Below are positions 24,617 to 32,094 of a DNA stretch of 64,000 nucleotides, in pieces. This DNA is from Chloroflexota bacterium (GTDB lineage Bacteria > Chloroflexota > JAHJIN01), in assembly GCA_018823415.1 (NCBI GenBank), contig JAHJIN010000194.1, forward strand, positions 22,444-86,443. Reading direction: 5' to 3'. Position 1 is the first letter of the stretch. Each line of letters begins with the position of its first letter. Both the position numbers and the translations under genes were made by a program. The notes beneath the pieces are model-generated. The model was given only the letters and a program-made list of their open reading frames with translations. It had not been told where the DNA came from and searched no databases.

Positions 24617-24654
24617 GTAAAAAACCGGCCCGGGGATTGTATCCCGGGTCGGTT
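24617..24654 (-). terminator. terminator of the GT4 gene
   Basis: Stem AACCGGCCCGGG / CCCGGGTCGGTT (one mismatch, 12 bp) with an 8-nt loop. On the minus strand the stem is followed by a T-run, so it terminates the gene at 24689; it may also work for the converging plus-strand gene. Confidence 0.75.
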
Positions 24655-24688
24655 GCTATTCCGGCCAATGGCGCGAACACGCGCCGGG

Positions 24689-25855
24689 TCACTGCCCCCC
24701 GGCCCACGTCATAGCCGGGTTGGGGCTATGGACATGGTCTGGAGCCGCCCAGATCACCGGCGACCGCGCCTCGATGGCCTTGAGCACCCGGTCTACCAGT
24801 TGACGGGTGTTGGCGGCGGCGCTAAAGCGCTCTTCCACGACCCTGCGCGCGGCGACGCCCATCTTGAGCCGGGTTGGCAGGTCGTCCAGCAACCTGTCAA
24901 TGGCCTGCACCAGGCCATCCTCGTCGCCGGGAGGGACGAGCACGCCGGTCACGTCGGGTGTCACCAGGTCCGCTGCGCTGCCCACGTCGGTCAGCACCAC
25001 CGGCAGGCCGGTCGCCATGGCCTCCAGGCTGGCAAAGGAGAACCCGCCTGCCCGGGCCGGCAGCACAAACAGGTCACAACGCCGATAGAGCGACGCCAAC
25101 CGGGCCTCATTGGGCATGAGGTCCCGGTGTACGTGTACGCCATCGCCGCTGAGCGCGGCGCCAGTCGAGGTCACCAGATGTAACTCGGCCCGGTCTTGCC
25201 AGCGCTGGCGATAGGTATCGAGCAGCCAGTCACCGCCCTGCCGCCGCCAATCGCGCCCAACAAAGAGGATGCGCGCCCGGCCATTATGGGCCTTGTTGGG
25301 GGCTGGTCGCCACCATGCCAGGTCAATGCCCGGCGGCAGCACGCGCAACTGCGTGACAGGCACTGCATAGTCTCGCTCCAGGGAATCACGTGCCCAACTG
25401 GACCAGGGCAACACCCATTCGGCTGCGTGGAACGCTTCCTGGGTCCGTCGCTGGCTCAACGCGCGCACGATGGGCAATGGGCCGCCCAGGCGACCGCCCC
25501 AAGTGGTCAGTTCGTCACGTTGGATGGGTGTCATATCTACCAGCAATACCACAGGCACTCGCTGGAACCAGGCCGGCGACCACGCTGTCCAGGATGTCGC
25601 ATAAACCACCAGTGCATCCCACAGCTCATGGTCGAGGCCCTGTTGGATCGGGCCCAACTCACGGCTGGAACCACGCCCGCTCAATCGCCCCAGCCAGCCC
25701 GGGTCTGTGGCCGGCGGCAGGTTCACCCACGTCACGTCCACGCGCGGATCAGCCCCCATATAGCGGCGCAGGTTGGCGCTCAAGGTATCATGTTCCTGGG
25801 TCTGCTCCAGGGCCACACACACGCGGGCCTGGCGCAGAGAGGCCAAGTAGGGCAT
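24689..25855 (-). CDS. GT4-family glycosyltransferase
   Basis: 388 residues of GT-B fold. C-terminal donor domain: ARILFVGRDWRRQGGDWLL, RRCDLFVLPARAGGFSFASLEAMATGLPVVLTDVGS (the E-x7-E donor site), and GVLVPPGDEDGLVQAI. N-terminal acceptor part includes WSPAWFQRVPVVLLVDMT. The frame opens at 25879, but AGGAGGAAAT points to ATG 25855 (MPYLASLRQA). Cytoplasmic or peripheral membrane enzyme using a nucleotide sugar; product unknown. Promoter at 25898-25927. Confidence 0.92.
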   Translation of the reverse strand: MPYLASLRQARVCVALEQTQEHDTLSANLRRYMGADPRVDVTWVNLPPATDPGWLGRLSGRGSSRELGPIQQGLDHELWDALVVYATSWTAWSPAWFQRVPVVLLVDMTPIQRDELTTWGGRLGGPLPIVRALSQRRTQEAFHAAEWVLPWSSWARDSLERDYAVPVTQLRVLPPGIDLAWWRPAPNKAHNGRARILFVGRDWRRQGGDWLLDTYRQRWQDRAELHLVTSTGAALSGDGVHVHRDLMPNEARLASLYRRCDLFVLPARAGGFSFASLEAMATGLPVVLTDVGSAADLVTPDVTGVLVPPGDEDGLVQAIDRLLDDLPTRLKMGVAARRVVEERFSAAANTRQLVDRVLKAIEARSPVIWAAPDHVHSPNPAMTWAGGQ

Positions 25856-25897
25856 ATTTCCTCCTGCGGACACGGACATGCCGTGCTATGCGCCCTC

Positions 25898-25927
25898 ATT
25901 ATAGCGCCCCGGTCATCGCCGGCACAA
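25898..25927 (-). promoter_or_regulatory. promoter of the GT4 gene
   Basis: Minus strand: TTGTGC (25927-25922), 18-bp spacer, TATAAT (25903-25898). Start near 25891, about 36 nt before ATG 25855. The remaining gap to 26042 holds the sugar-operon terminator. Confidence 0.65.
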
Positions 25928-25984
25928 GCACCCGCTGTCTGGTCTGGTCTCCGACTGGGGTCGTATTCCGGCACGCTCACGGGA

Positions 25985-26021
25985 CAAAAAAACGGGGCCA
26001 GCCATCAGGCTGACCCCGTTT
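25985..26021 (-). terminator. terminator of the sugar ABC operon
   Basis: Stem AAACGGGGCCAGCC / GGCTGACCCCGTTT (14 bp with one mismatch), 4-nt loop, then a T7 run on the minus strand. Lies 21 bp after the binding-protein stop codon. Confidence 0.85.
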
Positions 26022-26042
26022 GGTGCTTGCGCACGAGTGCGC

Positions 26043-27443
26043 TTATTTCTTGCTCTGAATGGCCTCGTCGGCCAGCTTGGCGGCGTCATCCAGGGCTGCT
26101 TGCGGCGTCTTTTGGCCGGTGATCACGGCCGTCAGGGCGTCCTGCAGGAAGGTGCGGGTATCCTGCCAGCCCAGGATGTTGGGCTCGGGCATGCTGTAGG
26201 GCAGGATGTCAAAGGCCTGCCTGTACTGCGGGCTGGCCTCAAGCTGCGCCTTGACCACGTCGGTCTCGGCGGCCGATTTGCGGACCGGCATATAGCCCGA
26301 GGTGATGGCCCACTTGGCCGTCTGCTCTTTCTCGGTGAACCACTTGATGAACTTCCAGCACGCCTCTTGCTTCTCTGGCGTGGTCTTGAAGACGGTGATG
26401 TTGGCACCGTACATGACGGTGACGGGCTTTTGCTCCGCCGTGAGCTGTGGGATGACGGCGATGCCCCACTCAAAGTCCGCGCCCTCGGCCACGGTCGGGC
26501 CGCCCACTTCGATCTCATAGTACGGCCGGCCGGTGGTGGAGCCCATGGTAAAGGCACACTGACCGGCGCCAAAGGTCTGCTGGTCGCCATAGGCCTTGGC
26601 TACCTGGCGCGCGGTCCCCGCGTCCACCAGGTCCTTGATGAGCTGGAGGGCATCGACGCCGGGCTGCTCGTTAAAGCGCACGCCGCTCAGGTCGTCCTTG
26701 AGCAGCACGCCGCCCCGGGAATAGATCCACCCATCGATGGTGGAGGCGTCAATGCCGATCTCGTAGCCGATGGTATCGCCCTTGGTCACAGCAGCGCAGG
26801 CCTTTTGGAACTCGTCCCAGGTCTTGGGCGCGCCATCAAAGCCAACGGCCTTGAGCATGTCGGCGTTATAGTACATGACCAGCATGGACTTGGTAAAGGG
26901 GAAGCTGAGCATCTTGTTCCCATATTCAGGGAACTTGTTGGTCTCGATGTAGCCGGGCCAGATGTCGTCAAAGTCGGCCTTGGTCAGACCAATCTCGGGG
27001 TCGTTGATGTACGGGTCCAACTCGACCACGGCGCCGGCCTTCATATACTCGGTGACCATGCTCTCATAGGCCACGGCCATGTCTGGCGCGTTGCCGGCCT
27101 GGATGGAGGCCATGATCTTTTGATAGAGCTTGGTATAGCCGTCCACGTACTCGGCCCGGACGATGATGCCGGTCTCTTTGGTAAAGTCTGCGCACATTTC
27201 ATCGAGCAGGGCCTTGTTGGCCTTGCTCTGGGTGTGCCAGAAGACGATGGAGGTCTTGCCTGGCGGCGCCGGCTCTTTGGTCGGCTCAACCGGGACGGTA
27301 GTGGGTTGCGCAGCCGCCTTGGTGGGTTCAACGGCGGCCTTGGTGGGCACGGCGGTGGGGGTAGCAGGCGGCGGGCACTGGGCGGCCAGCATGCCAAAAG
27401 CCACCAACGCGACCACCAGAACGAACAAACGCTTGTTATTCAC
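26043..27443 (-). CDS. sugar ABC transporter substrate-binding lipoprotein
   Basis: 466 residues, family 1 extracellular solute-binding protein. Residues 1-23: signal peptide with hydrophobic FVLVVALVAFGMLAAQC, a lipobox-like end whose cysteine 23 is preceded by Gln rather than Gly/Ala. 24-62: Pro/Thr/Lys linker. 63 onward: TSIVFWHTQSKANKALLDEM, YEVDGYTKLYQ-type core, IPQLTAEQKP and FIKWFTEKEQTAKWA, typical of glycerol-3-phosphate or oligosaccharide binding proteins. GTG start with GGAGAGAGG. It is the third gene after two permeases; no ATPase gene is nearby, so a shared MsmX/UgpC-type ATPase is presumed. Confidence 0.94.
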   Translation of the reverse strand: MNNKRLFVLVVALVAFGMLAAQCPPPATPTAVPTKAAVEPTKAAAQPTTVPVEPTKEPAPPGKTSIVFWHTQSKANKALLDEMCADFTKETGIIVRAEYVDGYTKLYQKIMASIQAGNAPDMAVAYESMVTEYMKAGAVVELDPYINDPEIGLTKADFDDIWPGYIETNKFPEYGNKMLSFPFTKSMLVMYYNADMLKAVGFDGAPKTWDEFQKACAAVTKGDTIGYEIGIDASTIDGWIYSRGGVLLKDDLSGVRFNEQPGVDALQLIKDLVDAGTARQVAKAYGDQQTFGAGQCAFTMGSTTGRPYYEIEVGGPTVAEGADFEWGIAVIPQLTAEQKPVTVMYGANITVFKTTPEKQEACWKFIKWFTEKEQTAKWAITSGYMPVRKSAAETDVVKAQLEASPQYRQAFDILPYSMPEPNILGWQDTRTFLQDALTAVITGQKTPQAALDDAAKLADEAIQSKK

Positions 27444-27585
27444 GGTTCCTCTCTCCTTTTTGCTAGATAGTGAAAATTGTGGTCAATGACCACGGGCCAT
27501 TTGTCCAAAACACACGTACAATCGTATCTGTCGGCTGGGCATCACCTCCTTTCCGGGGATGTCGAATCCTGAATCTGTAATCTGT

Positions 27586-29082
27586 CTAGCCCTTCAAGCC
27601 CGAGGTGGCGATCCCTTCGATGAAATAGCGCTGGGCCACCAGGTACAGGATAATGATCGGCAAGATGGTGAGCATGGCACCGGCCATCAAGAGGTTGATC
27701 TCGGTGCCGGCCTCGGTCTTGAACACCGAAAGGCCCAACTGGATAGGCCGATGTTCGTCATCTTTGGTGACCAGAATGGGCCACAGCAGGGTGTTCCAGG
27801 TACCCAAAAAGCTCAACAGGGATACGGTGATGACAGCCGGCTTGCTCAAGGGCAGGATGATCTGGGTGAGAAAGCGAATGTGCCCGCAGCCGTCGATGAG
27901 GGCCGCATCGTGCAGGTCTTTGGGGATAGTGATAAAGAACTGGCGAAAGAGAAACACGCTGAACACGTTCACGATCCACGGCACGATAAGGCCGGGCCAG
28001 GCGTTGTACCAGCCCAGGTTATACACGATGACATAGTTGGGGATCATGATGACCTCAAAGGGGATCATCATGGTCGACAAGAACAGCATAAAGATGGCGT
28101 TGCGGCCAAAGAACTCCATGCGGGCAAAGGCATAGCCGGCCAGCGCCGAGGTGAACAGAACGCCCACCACAATACAGCCGGCCATAAACACCGTGTTGCG
28201 GAAATAGAGCAAGAATGGCGCGCTGTTCCAGGCATCTACATAGTTGGGCAAGAATCCACCCAGGAGCTTGGCCAGGCCATCGCCATAATAATCGCGTGCG
28301 GTCCATTCAGAGCTGTCGGGCTCTACCTGCCAGGGGGCAGTTTGGGCCAGGGCAAATTGCTCCTGCGCCCCAGCCCAGCCTTCGCGCCAGAGCCGGAACA
28401 CGCGCGTGTCCAGCGTCTCTCCCAAAATACCCAGATTGTCGGGGAACGGCGCGCTGTCCCAGGCTTTTTCCACGTATTGTTGGCCCGGATAAAGCGTGGG
28501 CTGTAGGCTGAACCGGCTGGCCTCTTTGTAGGGCTTGAGCGAGGTCAGGATCATCCAATAAAACGGGAACAGGGTCAACAGGAGACCCATGATCAGCAGA
28601 AAATAGATGGCCGGGTCCACGGTCCGCAAGGCGGCCGCACTGAACCAATACGCCGCGTCGCGCTTGACACGCCACCAAAAGAACACGCCGCCCACCGCGC
28701 CGACGAGCATCAGCACCAGGCCAACCCAACCGCTGAGTTCCTGTTCGCCATACGCGGGTACCAGGTTCAGAACCAGGATCTGCACCCCAATCCCCACGAG
28801 CACGCCCACCAGGAGCCAGAAAAAGGTCGAGGCCCACAGCACAAAGACATACCAACGTCCCAGCCACAGCCCCAGCCCGGCGACGAGGAGCACGCCCACC
28901 AGGGCCAGTTGCACCAGCACCGTGGTCAGGCCCGGAAACCCCGGTTGCGTAAGGCTCGCCACCACCTGGGCCAGCAGTACCACGATCAGACCCACGGCCA
29001 CCACAACCTCAACCACGGCGGTGAGGGCGACCAACCAGCTACGGCGCCAGACCTTTTCGCCACTAATTGCTTCTGCTTGCAT
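27586..29082 (-). CDS. MalG-type sugar ABC permease with extra N-terminal membrane domain
   Basis: 498 residues; usual MalG-type permeases are about 270-300. Residues 1-150 contain four additional hydrophobic spans (VEVVVAVGLIVVLLAQVV; LVQLALVGVLLVAGLGLWLG; WASTFFWLLVGVLVGIGVQI; WVGLVLMLVGAVGGVFFW). The canonical permease follows (IYFLLIMGLLLTLFPFYWMI onward) with an ~85-residue polar insertion after SLKPYKEASRF, then the ABC contact loop (DAALIDGCGHIRFLTQIILP, EAA-like) at about 400. ATG at 29082 with GGGAG. Forms the inner-membrane channel with the permease at 29118. Extra domain function unknown. Confidence 0.92.
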   Translation of the reverse strand: MQAEAISGEKVWRRSWLVALTAVVEVVVAVGLIVVLLAQVVASLTQPGFPGLTTVLVQLALVGVLLVAGLGLWLGRWYVFVLWASTFFWLLVGVLVGIGVQILVLNLVPAYGEQELSGWVGLVLMLVGAVGGVFFWWRVKRDAAYWFSAAALRTVDPAIYFLLIMGLLLTLFPFYWMILTSLKPYKEASRFSLQPTLYPGQQYVEKAWDSAPFPDNLGILGETLDTRVFRLWREGWAGAQEQFALAQTAPWQVEPDSSEWTARDYYGDGLAKLLGGFLPNYVDAWNSAPFLLYFRNTVFMAGCIVVGVLFTSALAGYAFARMEFFGRNAIFMLFLSTMMIPFEVIMIPNYVIVYNLGWYNAWPGLIVPWIVNVFSVFLFRQFFITIPKDLHDAALIDGCGHIRFLTQIILPLSKPAVITVSLLSFLGTWNTLLWPILVTKDDEHRPIQLGLSVFKTEAGTEINLLMAGAMLTILPIIILYLVAQRYFIEGIATSGLKG

Positions 29083-29117
29083 GAATGGTGTCTCCCGTAT
29101 CTGTCAGACCGAGTTGC

Positions 29118-30164
29118 CTAATAGTGTACCTTGCGCCCGCCCAGCCGAAACTGTACGACCGTGATCACCAGGATGATAAAGAACAAAATGAACGCCAGGG
29201 CCGATCCGTAGCCCAGGCGTGTGAAATCGAAAAAGTTCTGGAACACCAGCATGGTCACCGTGCGCGTGGTGCCCAACGGGTTGCCATTGGTCAGGATGTA
29301 AATCGTGTTGAACGTTTGGAGCACGCCGATGGTGGTGGTGATGAGCAAAAAGAAGGTGGTGGGAGAAAGCATCGGGATGGTAATGTGCCGAAACGCCTCC
29401 CATTCGTTGGCCCCGTCGATGCGAGCGGCCTCGTATAGCTCGGTGGGGATGTTGCCCAGGCCGGCCAAAAAGATGAGCACGTCAAAGCCCAAATAGTGCC
29501 AGGATGAGGTGAGCACCACGCCCAGCAGGGCCAGGCTGGGGCCGGCCAAAAGATAGCTTACCAGATTGCCCCAGCCACCGGGGATCGTCTCCATCAACTG
29601 GGGATTGCCGACGATGGGGGTGTTGAACAGGATCTCTACCAAGCCCCGGGGCTCTTGCAGCCACCTGATAGTGTCAAAGGCCTGGATGCCCACCTTTTCC
29701 AGGGCAAAGTTCAGGACGCCGTTGTATGGGTCCAGGATCCATTCCCACACGGCCGCGCCGGCCACCGTGGAGGTGATATAGGGGAGAAAATAGAGCACCC
29801 TGAACGCATCGCGACCCCGGATAGGTTGAAATAGAAGATACGCGACGACAAGGGCCAGGGGAAGCTGAATGGGGATCACGCACAGGGCATAGAAAAAGGT
29901 TACCGTGATAGCTTGCCAGAGAGCCGAATCGGCAGACAGGGCCCGCACATAGTTATCCAGCCCTATAAAACCCTCGGATATCAGTCCCCAGTTGTGCAGG
30001 CTGATGAAAAAGCCGTAGAACATGCCGATAAAGTGGAACACGATCAAGATGACGACAGAAGGCAAGAGGAAGGAATAAGCCAGGAGCGTCGTCTTGCGAT
30101 AGCGGCCCTTGGGCCCGGCGAAAAAGCCTTTCTCGCGGTGGGTCGTTACTCTAGCAGCAGACAT
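29118..30164 (-). CDS. MalF/UgpA-type sugar ABC permease
   Basis: 348 residues with six membrane helices and the EAA loop (YEAARIDGANEWEAFRHITIP). A loop of about 60 residues (FALEKVGIQAFDTIRWLQEP) between helices is longer than normal. The frame extends to 30236 but GAGGAG at 6 bp before ATG 30164 (MSAARVTTHREKG) marks the start. First gene of the three-gene sugar uptake operon, with the promoter at 30220. Confidence 0.93.
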   Translation of the reverse strand: MSAARVTTHREKGFFAGPKGRYRKTTLLAYSFLLPSVVILIVFHFIGMFYGFFISLHNWGLISEGFIGLDNYVRALSADSALWQAITVTFFYALCVIPIQLPLALVVAYLLFQPIRGRDAFRVLYFLPYITSTVAGAAVWEWILDPYNGVLNFALEKVGIQAFDTIRWLQEPRGLVEILFNTPIVGNPQLMETIPGGWGNLVSYLLAGPSLALLGVVLTSSWHYLGFDVLIFLAGLGNIPTELYEAARIDGANEWEAFRHITIPMLSPTTFFLLITTTIGVLQTFNTIYILTNGNPLGTTRTVTMLVFQNFFDFTRLGYGSALAFILFFIILVITVVQFRLGGRKVHY

Positions 30165-30219
30165 GTACGACTCCTCATATGAAACTGGGTTGGCCGGCCT
30201 GAATATCCGAACCAATGTG

Positions 30220-30249
30220 ATTATAGCAGACCTCAAACACCCTTGTCAA
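30220..30249 (-). promoter_or_regulatory. promoter of the sugar ABC operon
   Basis: Minus strand: TTGACA (30249-30244), 18-bp spacer, TATAAT (30225-30220). Start about 30213, giving a leader of about 50 nt to ATG 30164. Close to consensus, so regulation would need a repressor or weak leader; none is visible nearby. Confidence 0.8.
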
Positions 30250-30260
30250 GCCTAAGAGGA

Positions 30261-30518
30261 TCAATCGGCCCACAGGATCATCACGACCATCTCGTATAGA
30301 CCGATGCTGAGCAATATCAGCCCGGCCAGGGCCGCCGGCCCCCCCACGAGCACGCCGCAGCAGGCCGCATCGCCCTGGAACAGGGCAAAGAACAGGCCGC
30401 CCCCGACCAGGAGCGCCAGTCCTCCCAAAAGCCGCAGCAACGGCGCACGTACCAATCTCTCTCGCCAGAGGATCTTGATCCGGATTTTCAGGGGTAGTTT
30501 GGGACCATCCTGGAACAT
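30261..30518 (-). CDS. small two-span membrane protein
   Basis: 85 residues, unrecognised. Basic N-terminus (LPLKIRIKILWRERLVRAPLL) followed by two hydrophobic helices (LLGGLALLVGGGLFFALF; GVLVGGPAALAGLILLSIGLYEMVVMIL) and a DACC pair between them. ATG 30518 overlaps the preceding stop (TAATG) and has GAGGAG five bases upstream, which supports it as a real gene. Third member of a coupled trio with the toroid protein and the acetyltransferase. Confidence 0.72.
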   Translation of the reverse strand: MFQDGPKLPLKIRIKILWRERLVRAPLLRLLGGLALLVGGGLFFALFQGDAACCGVLVGGPAALAGLILLSIGLYEMVVMILWAD

Positions 30519-31471
30519 TATCTCTCCTCGGCCCACTTGAGGGTGCGCAGCGCCCGCAGCGTTACCCACTTGCTGGGCTGTCCCACCGTCTCGATGTCTG
30601 CGATCAGGTGACCGTTAAAGCTGTTGCGCAGGGGCCAGCGACCCCACTCGTCTTGCTGGTCCAGCACAAACGGCAGCCACTGCCGGAACCGAAGGTCGTC
30701 TCCGTACCCCAATGCAGCCAGGGCTTCCAGCCCCTCCAGCAGATCGCTTTCATAGAACCCCGGGAACCCAAAGGCGAACCAGTCCGTGATCCAACCCTGG
30801 GTGGTGCGGCCCACGTTCTGTGCGGTGAAATCGTAGTCCAGCAGCGCGTTGGCGGCGAGGGCCGTCAGGTCGTCTACCCCGGGCGAGCGCAGGGTGACCG
30901 GCAACGCCCACATGGCGCGCAGGACCTTGATGGCCCCCCACAGGCACGCGGCCGGCGCGTCGTTGTACGGGCAGGCCCAGGTCCGGTTGCCCCCCGCCAG
31001 ACGCAGGAGTTGGTTCAACGCCCGCCGGGTCGCCGGCTCTTCCCCCAGTCCATACAGGCACAGGTAGCGGATCGTGTTGGCGCTGTAACACCAGATAACC
31101 TCATCCTGCTCGATGGCGTCGTCCGCGCCAATGCCGGCGATGGCCGGTGCCATCACTTCCAGGGCTCTTTGCACGGCCGGGTGGTCCCGCGACAATCCCA
31201 ACTCGGCCAGCAAGATAACCTGCCAGTGGGTGGCCCGGTACTTGGGGCGATAGGTGCCTTCGTCCGTGGCCCAACGACCATCGGGCCACTGGGCCGCCAG
31301 GATGGCCCGCACCGTGGGGCTGTCTGCGATGGCCGCGCGTGCCGCCAGGAGGTCAGGGTCGCCGGCCGGCCGGTCCAGCAAATCCCGCAGGGCCAAGTAT
31401 CGCACCGACGGCTCGTCCGGCTCCAGCAACCAGGGAATAGCATCGGCCTTGAGCGCCTGTCGCCAGCTCAT
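30518..31471 (-). CDS. alpha/alpha-toroid (squalene-cyclase/prenyltransferase-like) protein
   Basis: 317 residues, cytoplasmic. Repeated helical units with QW-like sequence: AAQWPDGRWATDEGTYRPKY, HWQVILLAELGLS, ANTIRYLCLYGLG, FVLDQQDEWGRWPLRNSF, KWVTLRALRTLKW. The fold resembles terpene cyclase or prenyltransferase beta barrels of helices, but the DXDD-type catalytic motif is absent, so it is probably not a terpene cyclase. ATG 31471 overlaps the acetyltransferase stop by 4 bp (ATGA). Function unknown. Confidence 0.75.
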   Translation of the reverse strand: MSWRQALKADAIPWLLEPDEPSVRYLALRDLLDRPAGDPDLLAARAAIADSPTVRAILAAQWPDGRWATDEGTYRPKYRATHWQVILLAELGLSRDHPAVQRALEVMAPAIAGIGADDAIEQDEVIWCYSANTIRYLCLYGLGEEPATRRALNQLLRLAGGNRTWACPYNDAPAACLWGAIKVLRAMWALPVTLRSPGVDDLTALAANALLDYDFTAQNVGRTTQGWITDWFAFGFPGFYESDLLEGLEALAALGYGDDLRFRQWLPFVLDQQDEWGRWPLRNSFNGHLIADIETVGQPSKWVTLRALRTLKWAEER

Positions 31472-32007
31472 GCTGTCTCTCCCTTCACGATGGCCCGCCA
31501 TTCGTCCTCCAGGATGCTCATGCGGGTCTCGTCGATCCAGCGGCCGTGGCGAAAGTTGTGCTCGCGGAACCGGCCCTCTTGCTTGAATCCCACCTTTTCG
31601 TAGCAGCGCTGGCCCCGCGCATTCTCGGCATAGAAACGCAGGTAGATACGATGCAGGTTCAGGGCATCGAACCCGTATTGCAGCAGGGCTCGCAGCGTGT
31701 CCGCGCCGATGCCCTGGTCCCACATTTCTTTGACGCCGATGAACAGCCCCACCTCGGCATGGCGGTCCTGGTGATTGATGTTGCAGAAGCCGCAGCCGCC
31801 CACGTGCTCGCCGTCGACCTCGATAGCCAGGTTGAGCGTGTCATGGGCCTTGAGCATGTTTTCGTACCACTGCTCCTCCTGGGCCAAGCTCATGGGCCGA
31901 TAGAAACCAAAGTATTCCAGCACGTCCGGGTCGTTGAGCCACCGGACGTACCGGGGCAGATCGTCGCGCTCGATAGCGCGCAGTACCACGCGCTCGCCTC
32001 GTAACAT
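31468..32007 (-). CDS. GNAT-family N-acetyltransferase (RimJ/RimL-like)
   Basis: 179 residues. Acetyl-CoA binding region GVKEMWDQGIGADTLRALLQYGFDALN-like (QGIG motif), preceded by HVGGCGFCNIN and followed by HRIYLRFYAENARGQRCYEKVGFK, typical of RimJ/RimL acetyltransferases acting on a protein N-terminus or small amine. ATG with GAGGAGACAACC. It begins a cluster of three overlapping genes; substrate unknown. Confidence 0.92.
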   Translation of the reverse strand: MLRGERVVLRAIERDDLPRYVRWLNDPDVLEYFGFYRPMSLAQEEQWYENMLKAHDTLNLAIEVDGEHVGGCGFCNINHQDRHAEVGLFIGVKEMWDQGIGADTLRALLQYGFDALNLHRIYLRFYAENARGQRCYEKVGFKQEGRFREHNFRHGRWIDETRMSILEDEWRAIVKGETA

Positions 32008-32094
32008 GGTTGTCTCCTCACTGTATTGACCGCGGACGGCCGACCCACAGAGCGAAAGAGTGGCGGTCGATGGTCAGCGGTCAGCGGTCCATTC

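Noticed and set aside
26037..27470. Long plus-strand frame of 477 codons
   Set aside because: Antisense of the sugar-binding lipoprotein; same strand bias and Gly/Leu-rich low-information translation.
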